64,000 nt of DNA. Source: Collybiopsis luxurians FD-317 M1. Its lineage: Eukaryota; Basidiomycota; Agaricomycetes; Agaricales; Omphalotaceae. The notes beneath the pieces were generated by a model, which was given only the letters and a program-made list of their open reading frames with translations, was not told the DNA's origin and did not search any database. The position numbers and the translations under genes were made by a program. How positions within the stretch are numbered: the first letter of the stretch is position 1; each line of letters begins with the position of its first letter. This document shows, one piece after another, positions 45,472 through 56,487 of the stretch. The stretch lies in NCBI GenBank assembly GCA_000827265.1, contig KN834752.1:1416948-1480947 (forward strand). Reading direction: 5' to 3'.

Positions 45472-47931
45472 ATGGCTTATAGCAATGCTGCAAAGGCCTT
45501 TGCAGACTTGCGTGCTGCGAATCCTAATCTTCCTATTCCGGAATTTCTTAGTCTTGATGAGGTGAAGGAGAAACGCGCTCTGCTCTCTGACGCGATATTC
45601 AAGGACTGGCACGAGCTGGGTCGAATTCTAGAGCTGCATGAAGGGACCATTCGGAAACGCTGGATGAAGAAACATATTCGACAAAGGCACGCTGTTCTTC
45701 AGAACGCCTATCCATCTATTCCATCCCAGCATCGTCCAGATTTTTCTGCTCTGGAACAGGAGTCACTCGATCAACGAATTCAAGGCAGTCGTTTTCGAGA
45801 CGTATATCTTCTTCCCGAAATTAACCTCGAGGATCTTTCCAAACCAAAAAATCTTCTCCTTCTGCTCAATTCCCGTGGTCGAAATCCACCCGACGTGTTC
45901 ATTTTCAACGACTTGGAAAAGGTTGAACTTGGGAGAACGGGTCTGGCTGTGGTGCCTCCGTACGTCGCAAACTCGACAATGTACTTTACCGGGCAAAGAG
46001 ATGCACAAACCTACGGAACAATTGCCAGCTGGAATGAAGATTATGCTTGGGAAGACTCGATGATCGATGTCGCCATGCAGCCGGGCGAAGGCCTAGTCGC
46101 GTTGGAAGCCCAGCAGAAAATGATGAGCTTTCTACTCAAATGCGCCAAGTCGATTACTCACGATCTACCCCTTGACGGGGAACCCATTCCAGAGCCTCCT
46201 CCCCTTGAAGATCCACAGATTGATGCCGAGCTGTCATCCGTTGCGGCATATGCTACTGGTACATCTTACCGAATTCCTATCCAGTTCGATTTTCATCACC
46301 TAAAAAGGTTGGCCGAAGCTAGAATCGAGCAGGCTCAGGACCACCTTTGGTCCCTCCGCGAGGATCCGAGTTACTTTCGCGATGTAATCTTGGAATATAG
46401 TGAACACGTCTTTTACCGTGTCCCCACTATACAAGGAGACAAGCATCCGGAACTAGATTCGCCAGGTTTTTGGGAAGACATCCTTACTCAGGTAGTTCTC
46501 TGTGCCTACTCGGACGCATTTATCTGGAGCGAAGTGAGGACGGAGTTGGAAGAGCTGGAGCTAGTGAGAGCTCGATTCAAGGATGACATCTCTTCAAACC
46601 GCAAGCTCCCAAAAATGTATGAGAGGGATCTTTGTCATTTTCAATGGTTTCTCCAGAGATGGATGAAGACCCCAATGTTGGATCTCAGAACAGGTGCCTT
46701 TGCTTCGCCTCCTCTTCGAAAATATTTTCATCGCTTGAATGAGACGGGCAATAATACGATTATATGCCCCCAATGTCTTCCTACTCGGTCCAAGCTTATC
46801 CCACTCATTGAACGCCTCTTAGATGATGTGCAAGGTCAGCTCATGGGCCGACATAACATCTTGGATGTAATCGACCGCGTTATCCGATCTGAGAACAACG
46901 AGAATGCGAATGTCACACCCTGGGTCCTCAACCACTTGGCCGATGTCAGTATTTTCAGCGAATTCCTTCGTCAACTCGATTTTCATAAGCCCCGTATCGG
47001 TTTTGCTAATGACAGCCCGGATGTAGAAAACCGCTGTATTGAGCAGTATTATAAAGTGATGGAGCCCCTCGAGGACTTTGCTAGCCCATTCCTATCCAGT
47101 CCCCTCGGTTTAGCCGATGTGGGTAGGCCAATCCCCAGCAGGTTCGCATATGTGACTCACAAGAAGCTGACCAAGGTCGCGGTAGGAGAATTGCGGAAAG
47201 CCGAAGCAGAGCTCGACGCGTTCTGGCAGAAAGTGGATGAAACTATCAAGCAGAGATGTGGAAAGACGCCGAACGAGACGATGAAAGATTGTATTGGTCA
47301 ACGGGAGATTGAACGAACGCCGGAATGGGTTGAACCGCTAACTGGCTGTAACGACTCTTCAGCATCGCACTATACGGCAATGGAGGACAAGCTTGCGCTA
47401 CTCGAGTTGCAGAATCGGACGGAAAGCACTGTCGGACAAGACCGATCTCCTACTAGGCCGAAAGAGAAAGTCAAGACTCGAAGAACTGCTGCGGGTGCTG
47501 ATGGCCATCCGGCAGGAGGTCCGGCTGTGGGTGCTGTCGAAACTTGTCCTCCCCCTCACTCGCCTATTCTTGTTCCACGTCGTGCGTATAAAACTCTGAT
47601 GCGGGTTTTTCACACACCTTCTCCAGATCGTGTGCCAGGAGAAGTTTCGTGGATGGATTTTTTACATGCCATGACTAGCGCTGGATGTACCGCGAAGCGT
47701 CTCATGGGTTCAGCTTGGATGTTTACGTTCTCCGAGTCCGATTCCAAGGCAATTTCAGGGAGTTCACTGCAAGAGTCGGATGGAGCTAATGAGGGTCGGG
47801 TTGTGAGATCGGTTATCATACATGAACCTCACCCTGCGCCGAACATTCCTATTCACCAGGTTCGAAAGCATGGTCGGAGGCTTGCGAGGAGGTGGGGGTG
47901 GAATATCGATATGTTCGCAGTTGAAGCTTAG
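45472..47931 (+). CDS. Conserved fungal protein of unknown function, intronless
   Basis: One uninterrupted frame of about 819 residues from MAYSNAAKAFADLRAANPNL, unusual in this intron-rich region. N-terminal block TIRKRWMKKHIRQRHAVLQN then VYLLPEINLEDLSKPKNLLL, LLNSRGRNPPDVFIFND and YGTIASWNEDYAW belong to a fungal-only protein set I have seen as uncharacterised. The middle is helical. The C-terminal 90 residues form a separate block: VSWMDFLHAMTSAGCTAKRL, GSAWMF and IHEPHPAPNIPIHQVRKHGR then RRWGW. This loosely resembles the small dsRNA-binding-like HicA/YcfA fold (see findings), without its catalytic His. No signal peptide or membrane helix. An upstream Met at 45424 is in frame but less likely. 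Confidence 0.8.
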   Translation: MAYSNAAKAFADLRAANPNLPIPEFLSLDEVKEKRALLSDAIFKDWHELGRILELHEGTIRKRWMKKHIRQRHAVLQNAYPSIPSQHRPDFSALEQESLDQRIQGSRFRDVYLLPEINLEDLSKPKNLLLLLNSRGRNPPDVFIFNDLEKVELGRTGLAVVPPYVANSTMYFTGQRDAQTYGTIASWNEDYAWEDSMIDVAMQPGEGLVALEAQQKMMSFLLKCAKSITHDLPLDGEPIPEPPPLEDPQIDAELSSVAAYATGTSYRIPIQFDFHHLKRLAEARIEQAQDHLWSLREDPSYFRDVILEYSEHVFYRVPTIQGDKHPELDSPGFWEDILTQVVLCAYSDAFIWSEVRTELEELELVRARFKDDISSNRKLPKMYERDLCHFQWFLQRWMKTPMLDLRTGAFASPPLRKYFHRLNETGNNTIICPQCLPTRSKLIPLIERLLDDVQGQLMGRHNILDVIDRVIRSENNENANVTPWVLNHLADVSIFSEFLRQLDFHKPRIGFANDSPDVENRCIEQYYKVMEPLEDFASPFLSSPLGLADVGRPIPSRFAYVTHKKLTKVAVGELRKAEAELDAFWQKVDETIKQRCGKTPNETMKDCIGQREIERTPEWVEPLTGCNDSSASHYTAMEDKLALLELQNRTESTVGQDRSPTRPKEKVKTRRTAAGADGHPAGGPAVGAVETCPPPHSPILVPRRAYKTLMRVFHTPSPDRVPGEVSWMDFLHAMTSAGCTAKRLMGSAWMFTFSESDSKAISGSSLQESDGANEGRVVRSVIIHEPHPAPNIPIHQVRKHGRRLARRWGWNIDMFAVEA

Positions 47932-48326
47932 GGTTGATTGGACACTTTGTATCTACTAGGATGAATAATGCGTGTATCAGTATATTAAATATGTAGGTAC
48001 AGTGTGTTGTATAGTACGAGCTGCGACGGTCGTTACACCTTCTCAAGTTAGAAATAAGATGTCAAATTAGAAGAATCGCTCACTCCACGTCCAGCGGGAC
48101 ATGATAAACTCCAATAATAACTGGAAGGATCTGTAACTTGCTCCTACCCTTAAAGGTCCTTTTCTTCTCATTGGCCGAGATATAGTTTGTATAATTGGTC
48201 CCTTTCATGAGTCAATAGAATGTATTGATTTTGTCCGGCTTGACTTTGTATTCAGTCCTATTTCTGTTACTTCTAGGATAGATCGATGCATAGTAGTGAG
48301 CAACCCCGCTATCACTGATGGATAGA
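47932..48326. other. Intergenic between convergent genes
   Basis: 3' flanks of the intronless gene and the minus-strand unknown gene. No coding support. Confidence 0.45.
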
Positions 48327-49339
48327 TCAGAAGGCTAGAAAAGTCGAAGATTGAGTGAATTTGAGATCTGATGCATCCAATGTTATCCTCCGGAGTATAT
48401 CTTGTAGCTTGTGTGCAAGCAAAAAAGCATCTCGGGCACAACCTCCAAGCAGTTGATGGAACTCCCTCAACTGGTTTGGGGTTGCCTTGTCGGATTCTGG
48501 GACTTGTAGATGGAGACTAGGAAGAGTTTTAAGATCAATGTTCCGTGGCTGAGCTCCCAACTTACCCAGCAACGGGCTCCTCGGCCGACCATTCTCGCAT
48601 GAAAAAGAATTCTGCACTGGCTTGTTCATCCATTCGAGTCGCTCCAAGTTCCTCGGCGTGGATGTCTGAAGTATGAAGTAGTTGAGATTGTACAATGAAA
48701 TAGGAATATCCCCGACCGCGTCGTTGGAATGGAAGACACCACGCTCGTTGCGGAATAAAATCTGTATATTCGTAATTTGAACACGACCGTATGTCGTAGT
48801 TTGCCGAACATAATTTTCCGTTATTCCATAGCAGCAATTGGCCGGTTTCACAATACAGAGTAGCGTAAAAAGTTTTTACCTTATCGGTAGAAAGGTTAGG
48901 ATAAGATCCCAGGAGGCCTAGTGACAATGAGTCTTTCCCTTCCATAGGCTTGTTCGGTAATAAATGGATTTGGGTATTCAGGTGAATGGTTAGCAAGGAC
49001 ATTGGTGGAGGTGAAAGAAATTTCGCTTCGGTGATTGTTGAGTATTTTTCTGAACGGAACGGGAGTCGCTACGTACCCTGCTTCAGTGTTCAATCACCGA
49101 TTTATAGCCGTAAGGCCATCGTGAAACTCCTGGCGAACCATGAACTGATCTCCGTTGTATGAAAACGTCCAGATGTGCGAAAGGAGTGATTGTCCTGAAG
49201 GCTCGACTTTGGTCCGTGTAAACTGCGTATTGGGATAGTCATTTAGATGTCCGTGGTGGATGCGAGGATGGCGAGCGGTTCTTCGGCATTCCGGCAACAC
49301 TTCGCAAACGCTGCTCACAGCGGTTTCATTTTTAATCAT
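48327..49339 (-). CDS. Unknown multi-exon protein
   Basis: Not recognised. Probable start MIKNETAVSSVCEVLPECRR at 49339, continuing HPRIHHGHLNDYPNTQFTRT and IWTFSYNGDQFMVRQEFHDG. A middle exon includes MEGKDSLSLGLLGSYPNLST followed by a GTAAAA donor. The last exon, in one frame to 48327, reads ILFRNERGVFHSNDAVGDIP, ISLYNLNYFILQTSTPRNLE, and ends with a helical part, QLREFHQLLGGCARDAFLLA, HKLQDILRRITLDASDLKF. Two competing frames in the middle mean exon edges at 48560-48890 are uncertain. No signal peptide or membrane helix. Long open frames and natural-looking composition argue for a real gene. Confidence 0.5.
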
Positions 49340-49643
49340 CCGGGATGACTTTTTTAATAGTAAGGATGCTACGTACCGTTTCTATGATTGCTAGATAAGT
49401 GGCTTGGTTATGGTACGATCTGGTGCGATTTGGACGACAGGCAGGGTTTTCATACTAGGAAAGGAAATACACAAGTTCTCACTCGATCGGTGTAGCAATA
49501 GGACCGGCTTTACAGGACATGTATGCAGAAACAAGCAATTCCAATAATTATAACATTGCTAAGTTGTCGCTGCGATTGTTGCGATAATCTGACTATAGGC
49601 AAGCCCTTCCACTAGTTTAGCAAATAGCGATCTGACCCATCAC

Positions 49644-51326
49644 TCATTCAATCGTCCAGTCCTTCCATCGAATCCACTTGATACAGCGGCTCCACCAAAA
49701 CGATGTCTGCGACCCTGGCCATATCAATGTGTTCTTCCCCGTGTCTGGGTTGATGTACCACGCACTGACGGCATTGGTATACACCAGACTCTGGAGCTGC
49801 TCTTGGATCTTTTCGTTGAACTCTCGCTCTGCATTCTCCTTGGGCATTATAGAGACACGCTTCGTTCTTTCGTACCGTCTCAAGTGCTTCAGGAGGCGGG
49901 TGATGTAGACAATGGAACATTCGATGCCATGCAGCGTTGAGTTTCCGGATGGAAGTGTGTTCGGCCCTGTGAGCATGAACAGGTTCGGAAATCCGTACGC
50001 CGAGACCCTGCCCAAATGATCAGTCATTTATCGGTCTCCGTGCCGTCCACTTGCTCACCCCATATAGGCTTGGGCACCTCCAGCCGTTCTCCACAACTGT
50101 CTCAGCTCCTGACCGTTGTTGCCATAGATAGTCATTGGTGTCAGTAGATCCTGCGTCTTGAAGCCGTTTGCCATTATGACAATATCGACAGCATACCGAT
50201 TCCCCAGACTATCCACAACAGTTCGTCCATCATCCTCAACAGCACGGAGCCCATCGCACTTGACGAGGGTGAAATTTTCGCGGTTCGTAACTTCAAGGTA
50301 TCCATGATCTAGTATACCACGTTTTGCGCCGAAGTCGTATTGAGGGATAAGAATCGGATGATAACGAGGAGCGGAAACCGACTTCATATAGCTACGAAGG
50401 GCATTGGACACCGCTTCTCGAGCCTTCGTGCCGGAACGGTCAGTTCGGAATACACGAAAGTTCCTGTCAGTCTGGAACGCCGTCCAGAGGCGATATAATC
50501 GCATGGCAAGCGGTACGTAGCGGAGGAACCTTGGGATAATTTAGAATTCTTGGAACTTTCAATACGAGGAAAGGTTCACCAACCACCGAAAAGCCGTCCC
50601 GTGTTCAAAATCCCCTTTTGGTGCTACCCATTGCTCACTACGCACGATCTGGACTAGGCTTTTTGGACTCCGTTCGTTCAAAATCCATGGGATGATCTGA
50701 TTGGCCGAACACCCGTTGCCAATCACCATCACATTTTTGTTCTGAAAATCCACTTCTCGCCATTCTGCGGTATGGAAGATTGTGCCCTTGAAAGCTCGGA
50801 GCACAGGGAGGTCGTCAAGGCCTTTCGGGACATTCAGGACACCCAGCGCAGTGATTACATATCTTGCCTTCCGCTCGTACTTGCGACCGAGGACCAGATC
50901 GATGAATGACGCCGTCCACAGGCAGTCCTTCTCTGACCAGCGGAGAGAAGTGCACTCTTGCTGTAGGCGAATGCGATCCTCGAGGTCGTAGTGTTGCACG
51001 CAACGGTGTATATATGCCAGTATTTCAGGTTGCGAGGCAAATTTGGAAGTCCAGTCAGCATTCTGGAAGAACGAATACGAATAGAACTGTATCTGGGGTG
51101 TCAGCCTGGAGCGCAAGACTGGCGCGAATTATTTCATGGGAAACTTTACCTCGGAGGGGATATCGCAGCTGAGATTTGGATACGTGTTCTGAGCCCAAGT
51201 TCCACCCACATCGTCGAACTTTTCAAACAGCTCAAAGTCATCTTCCTTGAGCAGCCGCTTCAATTGTACAGCCATACCAAGGCCAGCCAGGCCCGCACCG
51301 ATGATTAAAATTTTGCAATCGGCCAT
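49644..51326 (-). CDS. Flavin monooxygenase, Baeyer-Villiger/FMO type
   Basis: Class B flavoprotein monooxygenase using FAD and NADPH. It starts MADCKILIIGAGLAGLGMAV (FAD Rossmann GxGxxG), then FDDVGGTWAQNTYPNLSCDI, typical of the family. FKGTIFHTAEWRE matches the FxGxxxHxxxW fingerprint, with R where Baeyer-Villiger enzymes have P or D. The second nucleotide site NKNVMVIGNGCSANQIIPWI binds NADPH. Later blocks: DIVIMANGFKTQDLLTPMTI and AYGFPNLFMLTGPNTLPSGN. The C-terminus ends WIRWKDWTIE, about 520 residues from four to five exons. Substrate unknown; ketones, steroids or polyketides are typical. It is divergent from the arsenite methyltransferase across 417 bases rich in CCAAT boxes. Confidence 0.88.
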
Positions 51327-51743
51327 GTTGTGTGGGGTTACAGTACAGAGGAGTGCTGGTGGCGCAGAGAGAGAAATGGCAGCGCATCTAACTGAACTAG
51401 CAGGGGAGCTCTTTTGAGCTAAGAGCCGCGTTCGTGGTTGCTGCCAGACATGTCACCGTGCAACCAATCAGGAGCCCGCGATGACAACACTGTTTTGCCG
51501 AGCCGAGCCGCAATTGGTCCCAGTATTCTCACCGCGCCAATCTGATTGGCTGGCTGCTCCTAAAGCGCGTTGGTGAGGTACATAGCTCACCCCGTCCATT
51601 CGTGAATAATAATCTTTCCCCTGTCGTGAAAAAGCTTCTCAGTGGGAATAAGCAATGTACCTGCAATAGCCGTAGCATGCCGAACACGCCTATAAGAATG
51701 GCCTAGTCTGCGCACAAATCACAGTAAACCCGGCTCTGTCACA
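51327..51743. promoter_or_regulatory. Bidirectional promoter with four CCAAT boxes
   Basis: Between the two divergent start codons lie CCAAT at 51464-51468, ATTGG at 51513-51517, CCAAT at 51537-51541 and ATTGG at 51545-51549, i.e. both orientations within 86 bases, the last two nearly overlapping. These are candidate sites for the HAP/NF-Y complex. TATAAGAA at 51691 lies 53 bases before the methyltransferase ATG. A short inverted repeat AGCTCTTTTGAGCT is at 51407-51420 on the monooxygenase side. Confidence 0.65.
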
Positions 51744-52887
51744 ATGGCTGCTATGAGTGCCCAAGTTGCTTACATGCGTGTCGAGGACAGCTACAGCTTC
51801 CGCGCAGACAATATGATTGATCCAGCTCTTCGCGAGCGCATCGCCGTCTCTCTAGGCTATGATCCACAAGACACGTCCAAGATCCCAGAGGAAGCCAACA
51901 TTGGCGAAGGTTGTGGCAATCCACTGCTGATCGCTAGTCTATCTGAGGTACGTACATTGTTCAGCTAGAGTTCTGCATGCCTTCATCCTGACAGGAGGTC
52001 GTAGGGGGAGAAAGTCGTCGATCTTGGTTGCGGTGGAGGTCTCGATGTCTTCCTAGCCAGTAAGAAGGTTGGGGGCAGCGGAAAAGTCATCGGAGTTGAT
52101 ATGAATCCGGTAGGCTTGTCAGCTCATGTCGATTGGAAAAAAAACTAAATCCGCCTGTACAGAAAATGATTGATCTAGCTAAACGCAACGCGGAAACCAT
52201 GAACGCTACAAATGTAGAGTTTATACACAGCAAAATCAACGACATACCCTTGGAAACGAACTCCGTAGACTGCGTACTGAGTAATTGTGTCCTCAATCTC
52301 GTACCGGAAGAGGACAAAAGAAGCGTCATTCAGGAGATCCATCGCATTTTGAGACCGTGTGGCCGACTTGCTGTTAGCGATTTCTTAGCGTTAAAACCCC
52401 TCCCAGCGGATATGAAAAATGACCCGGACTTACTGGCTGGTTGCGTAGGAGGAGCGATCGAGGTTGGCGAAATGGAGAAATACCTTGTCGAGATTGGATT
52501 CGATGGTGTGTAAACCCGGGCCCTACAGCTATTCATCAGTCAAGTGATGTGCTTGAATGCCTCCAGATGTCTTGCTCGTTGATACTCAAAAGGATCTCAA
52601 CCTATACAAGGACGGCGAGACTTCGAGCTCCGTTACACCTTGCTGCGTCGGCTCTTCCTCTTGCGGACCAGCAGTCTCTAAGTCTGGTCGAAAGGAGCTG
52701 GATTACGACTTGAACGAATGGATCTGTATGTGAATTATGCTGTATCTTTGCTAGCTCAAGTGCTTACAGGGCCAAAGCCTCCTTCCAGATTTTTGGACAC
52801 AAGTCTTGCGGGAAGAACAAAGGGCCAAAACAGACCTGTCGTATGAGCGGAAGGCAGAGTGCATGCTGTGGTGGGGGAGTTTGTTGA
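51744..52887 (+). CDS. Arsenite methyltransferase (As3MT/ArsM type)
   Basis: SAM-dependent enzyme that methylates arsenite stepwise to volatile or less toxic forms. Starts [40 protein letters not shown] carries the first As-binding Cys region. [20 protein letters not shown] is the SAM motif [21 protein letters not shown] holds the Cys matching human C156, and [20 protein letters not shown] the one matching C206. The tail has [10 protein letters not shown], then [20 protein letters not shown], and after an intron a Cys-rich end ([27 protein letters not shown]). Five exons with GT-AG introns. The extra Cys-rich tail could bind arsenic or metals. Confidence 0.9.
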
Positions 52888-53766
52888 GCTGCAACAAGGG
52901 CAATTAGTAAAGGGGTTTGGCGGATGGTTTATTAATTTCGTTCGAGATGTCGGGCAATTCCCTGCGAACTTACAAACAACTTGCGTGTCCGCAATCGCAG
53001 TCCAAGTAAAGGCTTAAAAAAAGATACTAGTTACAGCCGGGCTGATAAACCTGATACAACTCATTTCCGACACCATTCTAGTGTAAAAATGGACCCAAAT
53101 ATTCTAACGTACTGAAATATGACACGTGAAAGATTTGGAGGGAAATGAGAAGGAACTGAGCTTTCCGGAGGGACGACTAGTCGGGGCAGGGAAGAGGAGC
53201 GTACGGTCGAAGGAAGGAAGGGGATTCACCTAGAATGTTCAGGAAAGGTTCTTAGCATATTTCAAGACCAACTGAGAACTTTTTACGAACCTAGAAAAGT
53301 CCCGCGCCTCTATAGATCCTGCTAATCGACACAAGCCCGATGAGCATTCCATGCAACTTTCGACGTAAATTCTTCACAAAAGTCGATTTGAAGAGTCCAT
53401 TAGACTCAGGTATGCATTATAATTTCCAGGGGATGATTCCAAATAGGTCTTCTCGAGCGATAAGCTCGTCGAGTCTGTTAAAATTTCGAGCTTCTCCACT
53501 GAGAGTCTGAGATCCAGCAAATGCGTTTGAAGGTAGAAATTAGTAAAAAACAGTTGTTTATAAGTTAAATAAGCATGAGTCTTCCGCGGTCATTAAAAGA
53601 TTGCGACGGTTTTTGGGGAAAATGAGTAGAAACGTCGTGGAGGGAAGTGGGAAACCAGGTAGGCGCTGGCCTTGGGGCTGCCTAATACTACGAACAGTTT
53701 ATTCTGTTTTCCCTCACCACAGTCAGCGCCTTAGACGCCGCAGGACTCCCAATCGCCAGATCTCCT
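52888..53766. other. Intergenic, no supported gene
   Basis: About 880 bases. Plus-strand open frame 53601-53939 overlaps the first exon and intron of the bZIP gene and is not separate. Nothing else recognised. Confidence 0.45.
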
Positions 53767-54834
53767 ATGCAGAACGCGGACAATCCGACGAAACCCAAAG
53801 TATCTCCTCAAGAGGTCAGTTGCCGAATCTCTATGCGCTTTGGCTCCCCTTGCCAAGTATTGATCTCGATAGCGTGCTCGCCTACGAAGAAACCAGCGAA
53901 ATTCCAGAGCAAGGAAGCAAGAGTACATCCAGGATTTAGAGAACCGGTGGGCTGAATGCGTCAGGCTAGGGGTGCAGGCTTCTGCGGAAATGCAGAAGGA
54001 GGCTCGGCGAGTTCATGAAGAGAACAAGGCACTCCGATGTATCATACGTGACTTGGGAATGAGCGACGATGTGCTTCAGCAGCGACTTGAATTAGTAATG
54101 GGTACTAGTAGCTCATCTGCGTGCACCCCACAGGTATGGCTCAGCTTCGCAGCAAGTTCCTAACTGAGAACCCTTCTCCAGAACTGCGCGTCCACGGCGT
54201 CACACTCCTCAATCATCCCGGCACCCCCAGCCACAATTTCGAACACCAATTCAACGATAGCTCCTTCCGGACCCCCATCCGCTGTCAACCAGATAATGGA
54301 TCGGCCACCCCCAGCAACAGCACCGTTAATAGAACCCATGTCGAATGCTTCACTTACCTATCATGAAGACCCTGTAGCGCTGGACACTCTCCAGACGTGG
54401 GATCTCTACAGCTGGCTGAATGATTTATCAAACATTAAAGACGCATATGGTATTGAAGCTCAGGTGAGATGCTAGAATTGGATCAGGTTATAGATGCTTC
54501 TTTGACTTGGATCTAGACACAGTTTGACTACGACGATGCCACATCACTTTCAAATATCCCTTACCAAGCTAACAATACTGTGTGGGCTCCAGATGACCCG
54601 GTCCTGATTGACAGCAGTGGAACGTCGGTGATAGACGTGGATAATACGAGTAGCCAAGAGACTGAAAGGGTCGTTTCTCACATACCAGGCAGCATGAGTG
54701 ATAATGACCTTCTTGCCTTCCCCCTTGGTAATATGATGCAATGGCCTTCAGCTGGACCAGCCCACTACCAAACCTATACCACTGCCAATACCAATGGGTT
54801 CTGGATGCCTGCTCAGGAAGGGGAGCATAGCTAA
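53767..54834 (+). CDS. bZIP transcription factor
   Basis: Fungal bZIP with the NQRxSRAR class of basic region. Exon 1 encodes MQNADNPTKPKVSPQE. The intron GTCAGT...CGATAG joins RARLRRNQRNSRARKQEYIQ, the DNA-binding basic part, to the zipper-like helix DLENRWAECVRLGVQASAEM, QKEARRVHEENKALRCIIRD. A further intron leads to a Pro/Ser/Thr-rich region (PAPPATISNTNSTIAPSGP) and TWDLYSWLNDLSNIKDAYG, possibly an activation segment, then a tail rich in Ser, Thr, Asp and Tyr ending AQEGEHS. About 275 residues. The basic region has K at the position of the invariant bZIP Arg (NQRNSRARK), as seen in related fungal factors. No neighbour points to its targets. Confidence 0.8.
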
Positions 54835-56487
54835 GCCATGGTTCTTGATTACCTACACCATATAGACTTTGGATATGATCTGGTACTCAATTGGCTTCCC
54901 CATTAGAGTGTTCAAGATTGCTCCCTGCGTCATCCGATTTTGTCGCTTCTACTGCCTTTTTGTCGGCAATCATGTACTTCTGTTGGGACTCATACAAGTT
55001 CAACATAGGTGTAGTTGAGGGCCAGATTACTCGATCCTAATGATAGGCAGAGTCAGTATTTCACGAGTGGGAGAATGTCCTGAGGGGACCGAAAGCCGAT
55101 GGCTTGCTCATCTTAAGAATCATCAACCCTTGCGAAGTAAGTGGTGCTGAAGGGGACTGGTTTCTACCTTGGTGCTGTGGAGTAGGCTAACTTTAAACTT
55201 AGGTTTGCACCAACAGCCACACAGTGTTTGAAAGTAATAAAAGGAAGTGTACTGGGGAGATACAAAAAAAAATTGCTCCGCTAAGGCGGCAGGACATGGA
55301 GAGCCTTTAATTACAGAATTTCTTTCGAGGTAAGTGCATTGAGTAATTATGCTTCCGAGATTAGAATAAAGCATAGTGCTCTTGGATGGAGCTCTTTGGA
55401 ATTTTAACGGGGCAAAAATTCATGTCCATTCTAATGAAGATGAACATCGAAAGGGCCGAAATTGATTAGCAACATCAGGTATTGCAGGACTCTAGGAGAG
55501 AATGGATTGAATGCTGACCGAGAAGCCTTGAGCTTGATGGCCAGATGGTAAATACAATACACCATTCCTCTTCAAGGCGAGCTAAACACTTTTTCTTTAA
55601 TGCACGGACATTCCAGCATCCACTTATCTGTAATCACAATTTACTAGAAAGGCACTGTCAAGTTCGTGTGTAGAGCAGGTGTAGAGTATGACTGCCGCTT
55701 TCGATCGCGTCATCCGACGCTTAAGTACCACGACATGCACACTCACTACATTTTAATTTCATGAATATACTACCCGGAACCTTCCCCGACGGTGTTGGTA
55801 CATAGCGTGCTAGATTCCGACCATGGCAATATACTACCTCTTTGACAAATGTGGATTCACTTGGAACTATGGGGCCCGGAGACTCGCATTTTGGGGCTCG
55901 AACTCCACGGTGTTCGCTCAACTGATATCACAAAGGAACTCCCTAGGACGTGCTTCACTCACCTGATGGCTACTCCAACTGATAAATGCAAACATGCACG
56001 GCACCGCGAGGACAGTAAAATTCATCCAAAACGATGTAGTTCGGTCCGAATTTGTTGGACATGGATACGTCATCCAGGTGTATCACTTTTGTCCGCTCCT
56101 GCTCAGTTCGGACCCACACGCAAGGCTCACAGCAGACGAGTCCTAGGATCAAGATTCTTCCTCGAGAATCAATACCTTTTTTTGGGAGAGTGAGTGGTCT
56201 CGGACCCTTCTCCGTGCTTCTTTGATGAGATTGAATAGTACCCATCGACTCTGTCCTCGGTTCTTCTGATTCCTTCAGGCCTTCTAATATTACGCCGCCC
56301 CTTGGTATTCACACTGGCGAGGCAGGATTGGCTGGACTCGTTCAATATTCTCACTCAGACTCAGAAAGAATTATTCAATTGATGGAGAGAATTAGGAGCT
56401 TAAAAGCTCAAATATCCCTCGTCTTTCTCGTTGCCACCATCGAGCTGCTTCACTGTCCGTGTCTCTAAAGGAAGCGTTCGCTTGAAA
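54835..56487. other. Long intergenic stretch, perhaps decayed sequence
   Basis: About 1650 bases without a supported gene. Protein-like scraps occur: a plus-strand frame near 54929-55035 (SSDFVASTAFLSAIMYFCW) and a minus-strand frame near 55970-56160 (MSNKFGPNYIVLDEFYCPRG). Neither has recognisable homology or splice support. They may be remnants of a decayed gene or mobile element. Confidence 0.3.
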
